Shown one piece after another: positions 1-5,469 of a stretch of DNA of 7,098 nt. The notes beneath the pieces are model-generated. The model saw nothing but the letters and a program-made list of their open reading frames with translations, did not search any database and was not told where the DNA came from. The translations under genes and the position numbers were made by a program. The stretch lies in the NCBI GenBank assembly GCA_016207445.1, contig JACQPS010000274.1, forward strand, positions 1 to 7,098, given 5' to 3'. The number at the start of each line of letters is the position of its first letter. Position 1 is the stretch's first letter. Source of the DNA: Gemmatimonadota bacterium. GTDB lineage: Bacteria; Gemmatimonadota; Gemmatimonadetes; Longimicrobiales; RSA9.

Positions 1-215
1 CTCCCAACGTACGGCTGGGTGAATGAACGGTCCAGGGAGGCTGCAGGGAGACTGAGGCGGGGGGTCGAGCCGGTGCTGGCGCCCGGATCGCGGGGCCGAG
101 GGGGCGGCCGCCGGCGCGTGCGGGGTCGGGATCCGGCCCGAGCGGGGCCCCGAGCCGACCTGCGCGCAGCCCAGCAGCCCCCGAACCCAGGGCTCCGGAG
201 GGGGGCGCGACCGGC
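1..215. other. Non-coding flank beyond the transposase tail
   Basis: These bases are extremely G+C rich. The only open frame here is arginine/glycine/proline-rich on the plus strand and looks like a composition artefact, with no recognisable motif. The region directly follows the stop codon of the transposase-like tail on the minus strand, so it is the natural place for the end of an insertion sequence. I could not identify a terminal hairpin or target duplication within it, so the element boundary stays undefined. I see nothing else in it. Confidence 0.5.
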
Positions 216-400
216 TTACGCGGAGGTGGTGCGGGGCGACATCCGGCGCGGCGGCGGCGCACGCGCGCGGCGGCGGGCGGTTGCGGTGCGGCGCAGGTGG
301 GCCAGGATCCGGTCGATCACCGCGGGCACCGTGATGAAGGCGACGATACGCATCTCCTGGCCGCAGTGGGGACAGCGCAGCGGGTCGGATACGCATCCTC
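216..400 (-). pseudogene. C-terminal tail of an IS91-like (Y2) transposase
   Basis: Read on the minus strand from about 400 to the TAA stop at 216, the frame gives a tail with a CPHCGQEM zinc-ribbon-like knuckle. It continues with RIVAFITVPAVIDRILAHLR and then a basic, proline-rich end. The order CPxCGxxM, then (R/K)(I/V)xAFI, then (A)VIxxIL(x)HL is what I know from the extreme C-terminus of IS91-type and related transposases, so this is recognition by family pattern and not a search result. Only about 60 residues remain, with none of the catalytic HUH/tyrosine region. The upstream part is replaced, in another frame, by ComM sequence. It is therefore a dead remnant left by deletion or recombination. 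An unrelated small zinc-ribbon protein is the main alternative. Confidence 0.6.
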
Positions 401-862
401 GCTCACGTGGGCCGGCTCGATCGTGGGACTCTCGGCCAGGTCGGCAATGGTCCGCGCGATCTTGAGCACCCGGTGGTATGCCCGCGCCGAGAGCTTGAGT
501 CGCCCGATCGCCGTCTTCAAGAGCGCGTCCGCCCCGTCGCTCACCTGGCAGCACTTCTTCAAGTCCCTGGGCCCCATGTGTACGTTGGCGAAGACTCCGT
601 GCCGGCGGGCAAAGCGGTCCAGCTGGATCTGCCGCGCCCGATTCACCCGCTCGCGAATCGCGGCGCTGGGCTCTCCGCTCCGCTCCACCGAAAGCTCTTG
701 GTAGGGGACGGCCGGCACCTCGATGTGAATATCAATCCGATCCAGCAGCGGCCCCGAGAGGCGCGAGCGGTAGCGCTCGACGTCCAGCGGCCCGCAGACG
801 CACGACTTCCCGATGGCGCCCCAGAAGCCACACTTGCACCGTTGCGGTCCCTTTTTGCCATG
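398..862 (-). pseudogene. comM: ComM/YifB-family AAA ATPase, C-terminal fragment
   Basis: ComM (YifB) is a magnesium-chelatase-like hexameric helicase that promotes branch migration during natural transformation. This minus-strand frame begins after an in-frame TGA at 863-865 and shows CKCGFWG and CVCGPLDVERY, which match the family's cysteine pairs. SGPLLDRIDIHIEVPAVPYQ, ERSGEPSAAIRERVNRARQIQ, FANVHMGPRDL and KTAIGRLKLSARAYHRVLKI then follow in the family order, ending at AHVSE near 398. That is roughly the last 150 residues of a protein usually near 500. The Walker motifs are absent and the usual NPCPCG lead-in is degenerate (PQRCKCG). No start codon or room exists upstream because the XRE gene begins at 868. 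Past 398 the frame runs to a stop at 317 with unrelated residues, while transposase-like coding takes over in another frame. It is a non-functional fragment, well conserved and so probably recent. Confidence 0.88.
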
Positions 863-867
863 TCACC

Positions 868-1164
868 TTGAGAGGACAGAAGCCGCTGCCCGAGGCGCAT
901 CCCCGTGAGCTCCTCAGCATAGGCGATCACGTTCGTAAGCGGAGACTAGACTTAGGGTTACGGCAGAAGGACCTTGCCCGCCGGCTGGGCGTGAACGTCA
1001 ACACGGTCACCAACTGGGAGGTGGGCCGGAGCACGCCGGCCCTGTGGCACGTCCCCGGGATCATCCGGTTCCTGGGCTACGAGCCGTTCGAGACAACTGG
1101 GGATTACACCGGAAAAGGCACCTGCCTGGAGAGCGGAGCGGGATCAGGTGAAATCGTGACGTGA
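868..1164 (+). CDS. Small XRE-type helix-turn-helix protein
   Basis: A 98-residue protein with a single XRE/Cro-type DNA-binding domain. IGDHVRKRRLDLGLRQKDLA (residues about 17-36) forms the first helices. RRLGVNVNTVTNWEVGRSTP supplies the HTH, with VNTVTNWE as the likely recognition helix, and IIRFLGYEPF follows. The RKRRLDLGLxQ...NWExGR...P.IIRFLGY pattern is a widespread short regulator family of GC-rich bacteria; targets are unknown. The start is uncertain: the TTG at 868 is the first available start, no Shine-Dalgarno sequence precedes it, and it lies 2 bases from the point where the opposing ComM fragment breaks off. The native start may therefore have been lost. The tail after FLGYEPF (about 25 residues, Gly/Ser/Thr-rich) looks non-homologous. 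It is the only plus-strand gene and faces the receiver remnants. It could be functional or another fragment. Confidence 0.72.
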   Translation: MRGQKPLPEAHPRELLSIGDHVRKRRLDLGLRQKDLARRLGVNVNTVTNWEVGRSTPALWHVPGIIRFLGYEPFETTGDYTGKGTCLESGAGSGEIVT

Positions 1165-1170
1165 TGTCAC
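1156..1170. repeat. Short inverted repeat GTGAC-N5-GTCAC
   Basis: GTGAC (1156-1160) and GTCAC (1166-1170) form a perfect 5-base dyad with a 5-base spacer spanning the stop codon of the XRE gene. There is no following T-run, so it is not a good intrinsic terminator. It could be an operator half-site pair, but a dyad of this size is not rare by chance. Confidence 0.2.
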
Positions 1171-1295
1171 ACTTTGTTCGATAGACCGCGCGATCTGCCG
1201 TGTTGTCCCTGCCGAACATCACATTCCGTCATAGCAAACCGACACCTTCGGCGTGGATCTCGCGGCAGCAGGCGGCTCGACCCCCGGGTGCTCGT

Positions 1296-1462
1296 GCCGA
1301 GCGCTTCACGCACCACCTTCAGGAGGTCTTCTCGCTCCCGAACGTTCGCAGAGCGACCTGCCAATCCTTGGCCTCGACGACCTCGTTCCCCGCCTCCGCG
1401 AGGAGCTTGCCGATCGCCGCCCGAACGCTCTCGTCATCGTTGACCACAAGGATGCGCGCCAT
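1296..1462 (-). pseudogene. Response-regulator receiver domain with internal deletion
   Basis: From an ATG at 1462 the minus strand encodes MARILVVNDDESVRAAIGKL followed by LAEAGNEVVEAKDWQVAL. This is a textbook start of a receiver domain (beta 1 with the acidic pair, alpha 1, beta 2). It then loses homology and stops at 1319, 47 residues in all. In a neighbouring frame, residues EDLLKVVREALG (1296-1331) match the last helix of receiver domains, which often reads EDLLxxVxxAL. The middle of the fold is missing, including the phospho-acceptor Asp, the Thr/Ser switch and the conserved Lys. One deletion of roughly 60 or more codons plus a frameshift explains both pieces. The ATG lies inside the 3' part of the preceding receiver gene, as in a coupled pair. 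Certainly inactive as a receiver; what followed the domain originally cannot be told. Confidence 0.7.
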
Positions 1463-1812
1463 CCCGGCACCGCGTTGATGAGCTCATTGAATTCGACCGG
1501 CTTCTGGAGCACCGGCTGGCCCGTCTGCTCGAGGAACGCGTGCACCTCGTCGTCACCGGCCCAGGCCGTCACAAACACGACGCGACTCGCCATCGGCGGG
1601 AACACCTCCTCGAGCTGTTGATAGAACTGCTTGCCCCCCAGAAACGGCATCTTGATGTCGCACACAATGGCGCGAAACTTTCGCTGTTGCAGCTCGGCGA
1701 ATGCGGCCAGCCCATTGTCTGCCGCCGCAACCATGAACCCTGCGTGCTCCAATATCTTGACGAGGCTATTGCGCACGCTAGTATCGTCGTCCACAATCAG
1801 AACGTCCGCCAC
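1306..1812 (-). CDS. Stand-alone receiver (CheY-like) protein with aberrant tail
   Basis: A phospho-acceptor receiver domain. MADVLIVDDDTSVRNSLVKI carries the acidic pair D8/D9, IVCDIKMP gives phospho-acceptor D52, FVTA gives T82 and LQKPVEF gives K104 with the usual cis-proline. The domain is complete by about residue 116 (ELINAV). Start: GTG at 1812 with a very good AAGGAGA Shine-Dalgarno sequence 6 bases upstream (1819-1825). After position 1465 the frame runs about 52 residues more, rich in Arg and Ser, through the coding sequence of the broken second receiver, and stops at 1306. This tail is not protein-like and probably reflects loss of the original stop. A PAS fragment, presumably from its partner kinase, ends 3 bases before the start. 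The receiver itself may still be functional, but its kinase is gone locally. Confidence 0.8.
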   Translation of the reverse strand: MADVLIVDDDTSVRNSLVKILEHAGFMVAAADNGLAAFAELQQRKFRAIVCDIKMPFLGGKQFYQQLEEVFPPMASRVVFVTAWAGDDEVHAFLEQTGQPVLQKPVEFNELINAVPGWRASLWSTMTRAFGRRSASSSRRRGTRSSRPRIGRSLCERSGARRPPEGGA

Positions 1813-1815
1813 TTG

Positions 1816-2037
1816 TCATCTCCTTGGCGCGTGACACAGAGCCCCGGCGCGCGGCAGTCCTGATCCTAGCCGAATCACCTTCGGGCTCCGGTAGGTCGGG
1901 ACGTTCTTGGCCAGACCGGTCCGAAAGATCACCCCTGGGCTGCAGGCGATGACACGCTCAAGGAAGCTCTTCGTATCGCTCAACTGGCGCTTCAGACGTC
2001 CCGGAGGATCGGCTGGTACTCCAAACGCTTCCGTCAC
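1816..2037 (-). pseudogene. PAS-domain fragment of a sensor histidine kinase
   Basis: The 73-residue frame reads LKRQLSDTKSFLERVIACSP, then GVIFRTGLAKNVPTYRSPKV and IRLGSG. This corresponds to the beginning of a PAS sensor domain: a coiled lead-in helix, the family's ERxIASSPGVIFR strand, and (T)YxSPxVxRLxG. Homology stops there, about 45 residues into the domain; the rest (LPRAGALCHAPRR) is unrelated and stops at 1816. No HisKA or HATPase domain exists between it and the receiver gene at 1812. The simplest reading is a large internal deletion that removed most of a PAS histidine kinase but kept the ribosome-binding site of the next gene. The GTG at 2037 is the first start after an in-frame stop, with no evident Shine-Dalgarno sequence. 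Assignment to PAS rests on recognised motifs over a short stretch. Confidence 0.6.
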
Positions 2038-2170
2038 CGACGCCCGGCACAGTCATGCGGTACAGAAATGTCGTCTCTTTCTACCATACTCTCATACTCT
2101 TCCCGTCACTTGAGCTAGGTCCGGTCCCGAGTGGCTGGGCCGGAGCATAGGCGCCGGGGCGCAACTAGCG
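2038..2170. other. Intergenic spacer between the gas vesicle operon and the kinase remnant
   Basis: This 133-base spacer follows the lytic transglycosylase stop. It contains the window's most A+T-rich short stretch (about 2060-2105, with repeated TACTCT/CATACTCT on the plus strand) and a G+C-rich hairpin nearer the operon end. It could hold the operon's 3' end and, on the minus strand, a promoter for the kinase/receiver remnants. I could not make out convincing -35/-10 hexamers. Confidence 0.4.
2121..2143 (-). terminator. Possible hairpin downstream of the operon
   Basis: CCGGTCCC (2121-2128) pairs with GGGCCGG (2137-2143) over 7 G-C pairs with one bulged base and an 8-base loop. It lies 28 bases past the last gene of the minus-strand operon. 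No U-run follows on either strand, so if it ends transcription it is not a canonical intrinsic terminator. It may only be a 3' stabilising stem or chance in G+C-rich DNA. Confidence 0.25.
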
Positions 2171-2731
2171 TCATTCTCTGGCCGAAACACGGCCCAACAC
2201 CATGTCGGCATACGACTGACAGCCGGGAGCACGAACACAACCGTTGTATTTCAGCAGCCCCGCTGTTGTGTCACCCCCCGTCTTCTCTAGCAGGTTCCTC
2301 AGATGTCTGAGGCCAAGCCGGAGATTGGTCGCCGAGTCGAACAGTTCAGAGTACGTCACGCCCGGCTCTAGCAAGGCTGCGGTCCGTGGCATCACCTGCG
2401 TCAGGCCTACGGCGCCGGCGCGGCTGACCGCGAACGAATCGAACCCGCTCTCGACCTGCACCAGCGCGTATGCCAGCGCGGGATCTATGCCTTGGGCGAG
2501 GGACACGTCCCAGATGAGACTGGCAAGGTCGGCGGGAATCCTGTAGTGTCCAGAATACCGCACCAGCTTGCGTAGTCGGTGCAGCTCGATGTTCGCCAAA
2601 CCGAGCTCGCCCGTGAGCCTCCCGACCTCGGCCCGCAACCCGTTCACCTCGGCCTCCCACGAACCTTCACCCGCCGCACACGCCACTAACACCGCCAAAA
2701 ACGAGACGGCGGTCAGCCGAGGCCTCAGCAT
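2171..2731 (-). CDS. Lytic transglycosylase (SLT-domain) lipoprotein
   Basis: A 186-residue cell-wall enzyme that should cleave the MurNAc-GlcNAc bond of peptidoglycan with 1,6-anhydro product formation. A signal peptide (SFLAVLVAC) ends in a lipobox LVAC with C18 as the lipidated residue. The +2 residue is Ala, so outer-membrane sorting is expected. Residues about 24-58 are a short coiled-coil-like segment. The SLT domain follows: VQVESGFDSFAVS with catalytic E94, GAVGLTQVMPRTA (107-119), ATNLRLGLRHLRNLL (134-148) and LLKYNGC (159-165), which is the family AYN equivalent. The ATG at 2731 was chosen because the lipoprotein signal begins exactly there; a longer in-frame start at 2899 would run through gvpK in the wrong frame. 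It starts 26 bases after the gvpK stop, so it may be the last gene of the gas vesicle transcript, although gas vesicle genes do not normally include a periplasmic enzyme. Confidence 0.85.
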   Translation of the reverse strand: MLRPRLTAVSFLAVLVACAAGEGSWEAEVNGLRAEVGRLTGELGLANIELHRLRKLVRYSGHYRIPADLASLIWDVSLAQGIDPALAYALVQVESGFDSFAVSRAGAVGLTQVMPRTAALLEPGVTYSELFDSATNLRLGLRHLRNLLEKTGGDTTAGLLKYNGCVRAPGCQSYADMVLGRVSARE

Positions 2732-2757
2732 GTGCCCGCCCAGTGCCGGGAGCCCGA

Positions 2758-3099
2758 TCACATCAGGTCCCCGAGCGGCCCAAGTGACACGTTGAGGTCC
2801 TCCTCCTTGAGACCAAAGTGCGCCCGGAGCTCGGCCATCTTCTTCTCCAGCTGGAGGAAGGTGACGCCCATGCGCTCGATCTCTTCTGGGCTCAGGCAAC
2901 CCGCCTCGATTCGCCTCAAGGCCTGACGTTCGAGGAGCCGCCGCAACAGCTCGATGAGCGTGAGCACCAGCTTTGCCAGGCCCTGCGCCGCCTGGTCCGG
3001 ACTTGCGTCGATCCTCCTGGGCAGCGCTCCGGTCATCTGCTCCAGTTCTTGCACAACGCCGAGAAGCGTCGCCTCCCGGTCAGAGCCCGACTGAACCAT
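2758..3099 (-). CDS. gvpK: Gas vesicle protein GvpK
   Basis: GvpK is a small cytoplasmic accessory protein needed for gas vesicle formation in several bacteria and archaea; its exact biochemical role is not settled. The 113-residue product has the family core: RRIDASPDQAAQGLAKLVLT (about 28-47), IELLRRLLERQALRRIEAGC (49-68), then LSPEEIERMGVTF with LQLEKKMAELRAHFGL, and an acidic EEDLN near the end. Length is typical. The chosen ATG (3099) overlaps the 3' end of the upstream gvpF/L gene by 20 bases. A longer in-frame start at 3210 would add 37 low-complexity residues antisense-like to GvpF/L coding and is unlikely. The Shine-Dalgarno sequence is weak (GGAT), so coupling to the upstream gene is probable. 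Identification is firm from the SPEE-ERxG-LxxLE pattern and the gvp neighbours. Confidence 0.92.
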   Translation of the reverse strand: MVQSGSDREATLLGVVQELEQMTGALPRRIDASPDQAAQGLAKLVLTLIELLRRLLERQALRRIEAGCLSPEEIERMGVTFLQLEKKMAELRAHFGLKEEDLNVSLGPLGDLM

Positions 3100-3802
3100 C
3101 GGGCGATCCGTTCGCGAAGTGGTACGGAGGCCAGGGACCGGTGAGCAGAAAGCCGAAGGCGGAAAAGCGCTGCTGGACGACGCCGACCCGCTCGCGAAAG
3201 GCGGCCACACGGTCGTGGGCCACCAGATAGGACGCGCTCAGCGTCAACCGCTCGGTCAGAAACGGCCGGAGGCTGCTTTCCGCCACCAGAGGCTCCAGCA
3301 GCGCGCCAAGCTCTGCGATGAGCTGCTGGCCCCGCTCGCGCTCTCGGGCCCCTCGGCGCTCTTCCTCCATCCTTCGCCGCAGGTAGTTCGTGCCGGGACC
3401 GCGCACGCACAACGGCAGCGGAAGCCCAGGGACGGCTTCCGTCCCGGGAGCGGGCGCAAGAATACGGAGACCCATCTCCACCCTCCCGCCCACCCGTCGG
3501 AGCGCCGAACCGAGCGCGCGGGAGCCCTGCCGTAGGAATCGCGTCACGGCCTCGTTGCCGGGCAGGAGGCTGTTATAGCGCATCGGCAAGACCGGCCGGT
3601 CACGCATGATCGCCTCGACGACCGCTTCGTGCCGCCCCACGTGCGCCTCGTCAATGGGCCAGAGGTCGAGGGGTGAGTAGCTCGCGACAGCTGCGAGGTC
3701 GGGACCCCCCACGAGAAAGACCGGGCTGTCGCCCAGGCCCAGGACGCCTCGCGCGAGCGGCGGGGGGTACCCGACTACGCCGTACAGGTAGACTGCCGTC
3801 AT
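3080..3802 (-). CDS. gvpL: Gas vesicle protein GvpF/GvpL family (second copy)
   Basis: GvpF/L proteins are cytoplasmic assembly factors that bind GvpA-type subunits and take part in early vesicle formation. This 240-residue copy begins with the family's TAVYLYGVV strand and keeps GRHEAVVEAIMRDRPVLPMR (56-75), the equivalent of the conserved HE..V..(L)...VLPxRFGT block. Here RYNSLL replaces the usual RFGT. GTNYLRRRMEEE (137-148) matches the family GxxYL segment that opens the helical part, and the C-terminus has GPWPPYHF (222-229). The ATG at 3802 overlaps the stop of the small GvpA-like gene in a 4-base ATGA arrangement and has no Shine-Dalgarno sequence of its own, so it is expected to be translated by coupling. 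The next gene, gvpK, starts inside its last 20 bases. Whether it is F or L in function cannot be told from sequence. Confidence 0.92.
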   Translation of the reverse strand: MTAVYLYGVVGYPPPLARGVLGLGDSPVFLVGGPDLAAVASYSPLDLWPIDEAHVGRHEAVVEAIMRDRPVLPMRYNSLLPGNEAVTRFLRQGSRALGSALRRVGGRVEMGLRILAPAPGTEAVPGLPLPLCVRGPGTNYLRRRMEEERRGARERERGQQLIAELGALLEPLVAESSLRPFLTERLTLSASYLVAHDRVAAFRERVGVVQQRFSAFGFLLTGPWPPYHFANGSPDGSVGL

Positions 3803-4017
3803 GGGTGGGACAGTGGGAAGGTGCCGGGGACGCGCCACTCCCTCGCGGTCTCCACCGAGCAGAGCAAGAGGCGGAGCCCCACGTGGATCAGGTCCACATC
3901 GGCGACCGACAGCGTGACGTCGCCCGCGACGACCACGCCGCGGTTGAGGACGCGGTCCAGGGTTTCGAGCAGCGTCACCTGCCGCTCGAGGAGGGACTCC
4001 GGCGCACGCTCAGGCAT
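3799..4017 (-). CDS. Small GvpA-family gas vesicle protein (GvpJ/M/S-like)
   Basis: A 72-residue member of the GvpA superfamily. Core: LLETLDRVLNRGVVVAGDVT (about 16-35), then LSVADVDLIHVGLRLLLCSV (36-55) and ETARE. This is the amphipathic helix-strand-strand-helix pattern of GvpA, where GvpA typically has VIDRILDKGIVIDAWVRVSL and ASVETYL. The GDVxLSVADVDL version fits the minor GvpJ/GvpM/GvpS types better than the main shell protein, because it lacks the invariant DAW/ARV segment. It probably helps nucleate or cap vesicles; this is inference. It overlaps the upstream gvpF/L gene by 8 bases and the downstream one by 4 (ATGA), so it is stoichiometrically tied to both GvpF/L copies. Only about 17 residues follow the conserved core. 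Confidence 0.85.
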   Translation of the reverse strand: MPERAPESLLERQVTLLETLDRVLNRGVVVAGDVTLSVADVDLIHVGLRLLLCSVETAREWRVPGTFPLSHP

Positions 4018-4852
4018 CTACCGGCAACCCCGGCGTGAAGTGGTACGGCGGCCAGGGGCCCGAAGCCGTGAGGCGAAAGCCGTCGCGGCGATGATCCCGA
4101 TTCCAGCGTTCCACCTCCTCGAGGAAGGGCTCCACCTCGCGGCGTTCGAGGAGGCAGGCCAGGCTCAGGACGAGACGCCCGCCCTCGGAGGCGAACCCGG
4201 CGGCAGCGGGATTGCGAACCAGCCTCACTACCCGCGGCGCCACGGCCGCCACCGCGTCGTCAGCCAGCTCCACCTCCCGCTCCAGCGACCGCGCGGCGAG
4301 CAGCTCCTCGGCCTTCCTTCGCGCGAAGAAGCGGTGCCCGGGCAACGCTTCGGTCTCGGCGGCTCCCTGGGCGAGAAGGGCTGGGTCGCCCCGCAACGGC
4401 GCGGTCCGCAGGGAGGCGCGGTGCGAGAAACCCTTCAGCCCCCACTCCTCCTTGTCGGCCAGGTACCGCAGCGCCTCGCGCAACGTCCGCGCGTTCCTGG
4501 CCAGCACCGCGCGCACCCGCTCGATGCCCAGGAAGACGGTACCGAACCGGAGCGGGAGAACCGGCCCGCGCGCCAGCAGTGCCGCCACCACCCGCTCGTG
4601 CCGCCGCACCTTCTCCTCGAGCCATCCCACGTCTTGCAGGTTGCGCCGCAGGGGCTCGCTGCCGAACTCGGCGAGCGGCACGACACTCGCCGCCGCCCCG
4701 ATTCCGCGGCACACGAGCAGGGTGACGGGCGACTTCCCGTCCATCCCCTCCGGGGGCACGAGATCCCCCGGCAGCACCAGCGCGTACACATACCAACCGT
4801 GCGCGGGCGGCGACGCGCCGGAAACGTCCGGGACCTCGCGGGCGGCGCGCAT
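4010..4852 (-). CDS. gvpF: Gas vesicle protein GvpF/GvpL family (first copy)
   Basis: A 280-residue GvpF/L assembly factor. A 19-residue lead precedes the family's first strand WYVYALVLPGD (20-30). The conserved block RHERVVAALLARGPVLPLRF (84-103) continues into GTVF, and EEWGLKGF (135-142) is the family's W-G-(L/V)-K motif. The C-terminus has GPWPPYHF (265-272), the same signature as the second copy. It keeps the canonical RFGTVF that the second copy has lost, so it is the more typical of the two. The ATG at 4852 shares one base with the stop of the preceding gene (TGATG), and a GGAG sits 5 bases upstream within that gene's last codons. A later ATG would remove the first strand. The next gene starts within its last 8 bases. 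The F or L assignment is arbitrary. Confidence 0.93.
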   Translation of the reverse strand: MRAAREVPDVSGASPPAHGWYVYALVLPGDLVPPEGMDGKSPVTLLVCRGIGAAASVVPLAEFGSEPLRRNLQDVGWLEEKVRRHERVVAALLARGPVLPLRFGTVFLGIERVRAVLARNARTLREALRYLADKEEWGLKGFSHRASLRTAPLRGDPALLAQGAAETEALPGHRFFARRKAEELLAARSLEREVELADDAVAAVAPRVVRLVRNPAAAGFASEGGRLVLSLACLLERREVEPFLEEVERWNRDHRRDGFRLTASGPWPPYHFTPGLPVDA

Positions 4853-5469
4853 CAGGGCTCCAGGCCCTCCTCGAGCCGCAGCCGATGGATCACGTACCGG
4901 ACCTCGATATCCTTCGGCAGAAAGCGGTCCACCTCGTGGAGCGCCCCCACGAAGAGCACGCCTACCTCGCCGTCGCGCAGCGTCTGGTCAATGCGACGGC
5001 CGATGAACTCGTCGCGCGCTTTCAGGATCTTTGCCCCCTCCTCGGCGTACTGGTCTTTGGCCCGCCTGCGAGTCTCCTCCTCGTCGGCGCTCGCGACGGC
5101 GCTGATCAGCTCGTACTCTCTGCGCAGCAGCGCGGGCTCTTCGGTGCCTTCGAGCCGCGCGCCCTTGTCGATCAGCTCCAGGACCAGCCCGTAGTTCCTG
5201 CTGCCTTGGGCGGCCACCTGCCGCACGATCTCCAGCTCCCGATCGCAGACCGGAAGCCCGTCCTGGTACAGCCGCACCTTCTCCCACCGCAGGTCTTGAG
5301 CCAGTAGCCGTTCTCGAATGCCCTGCCACAACTCCTCGATCAGCGCGCGGCGGCCCGGCCACCGCTCGGGCCCGAAGCGCTCGACGAACCGCTGCTTCAG
5401 CAGTTCCGCCTTGGAGCCCATGTCCGCCACGCTGTGGACGGTGGGGACGTACAGCAGCTTCCTCATCAT
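4852..5469 (-). CDS. Uncharacterised 205-residue protein of the gas vesicle operon
   Basis: I do not recognise a named family. The 205-residue product is soluble and charged, with no signal peptide or membrane segment. It opens with a hydrophobic strand plus polar loop, KLLYVPTVHSVADMGS (4-19), and continues with helical RALIEELWQGIRERLL (41-56). A mixed region RLYQDGLPVCDRELEIVRQV (66-85) is followed by LVLELIDKGARLEGTE, a basic/acidic helix (about 128-158), and then a second hydrophobic strand VGVLFVGALHEVDRFL (169-184) before a C-terminal VRYVIHRL strand. Two beta-strand motifs each ending in a His-containing loop (VHS and ALHEVD) suggest an alpha/beta fold with a possible active or binding site formed by both ends; this is inference. 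It overlaps the receiver gene upstream (ATGA) and gvpF downstream (TGATG). ATG at 5469 or 5466 is possible. Its position makes it a candidate vesicle-assembly or signalling partner. Confidence 0.8.
   Translation of the reverse strand: MMRKLLYVPTVHSVADMGSKAELLKQRFVERFGPERWPGRRALIEELWQGIRERLLAQDLRWEKVRLYQDGLPVCDRELEIVRQVAAQGSRNYGLVLELIDKGARLEGTEEPALLRREYELISAVASADEEETRRRAKDQYAEEGAKILKARDEFIGRRIDQTLRDGEVGVLFVGALHEVDRFLPKDIEVRYVIHRLRLEEGLEP

Noticed and set aside
19..465. 148-residue plus-strand frame at the left edge
   Set aside because: It is Arg/Gly-rich, has no motif, and is antisense to the transposase-like tail in its second half.
1167..1364. 65-residue minus-strand frame as an independent gene
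   Set aside because: Only the EDLLKVVREALG segment is meaningful, and it belongs to the deleted receiver. The rest has no coding character.
2732..2899. 56-residue N-terminal extension of the lytic transglycosylase
   Set aside because: The extension would be read from gvpK coding in the wrong frame and would bury the lipoprotein signal peptide that starts at 2731.
3821..5194. A 457-residue plus-strand open frame across the gvp genes
   Set aside because: It is antisense to the GvpF/L and GvpA-like genes, has Arg/Ser/Pro-biased composition and no motif. It is a G+C-rich shadow frame.
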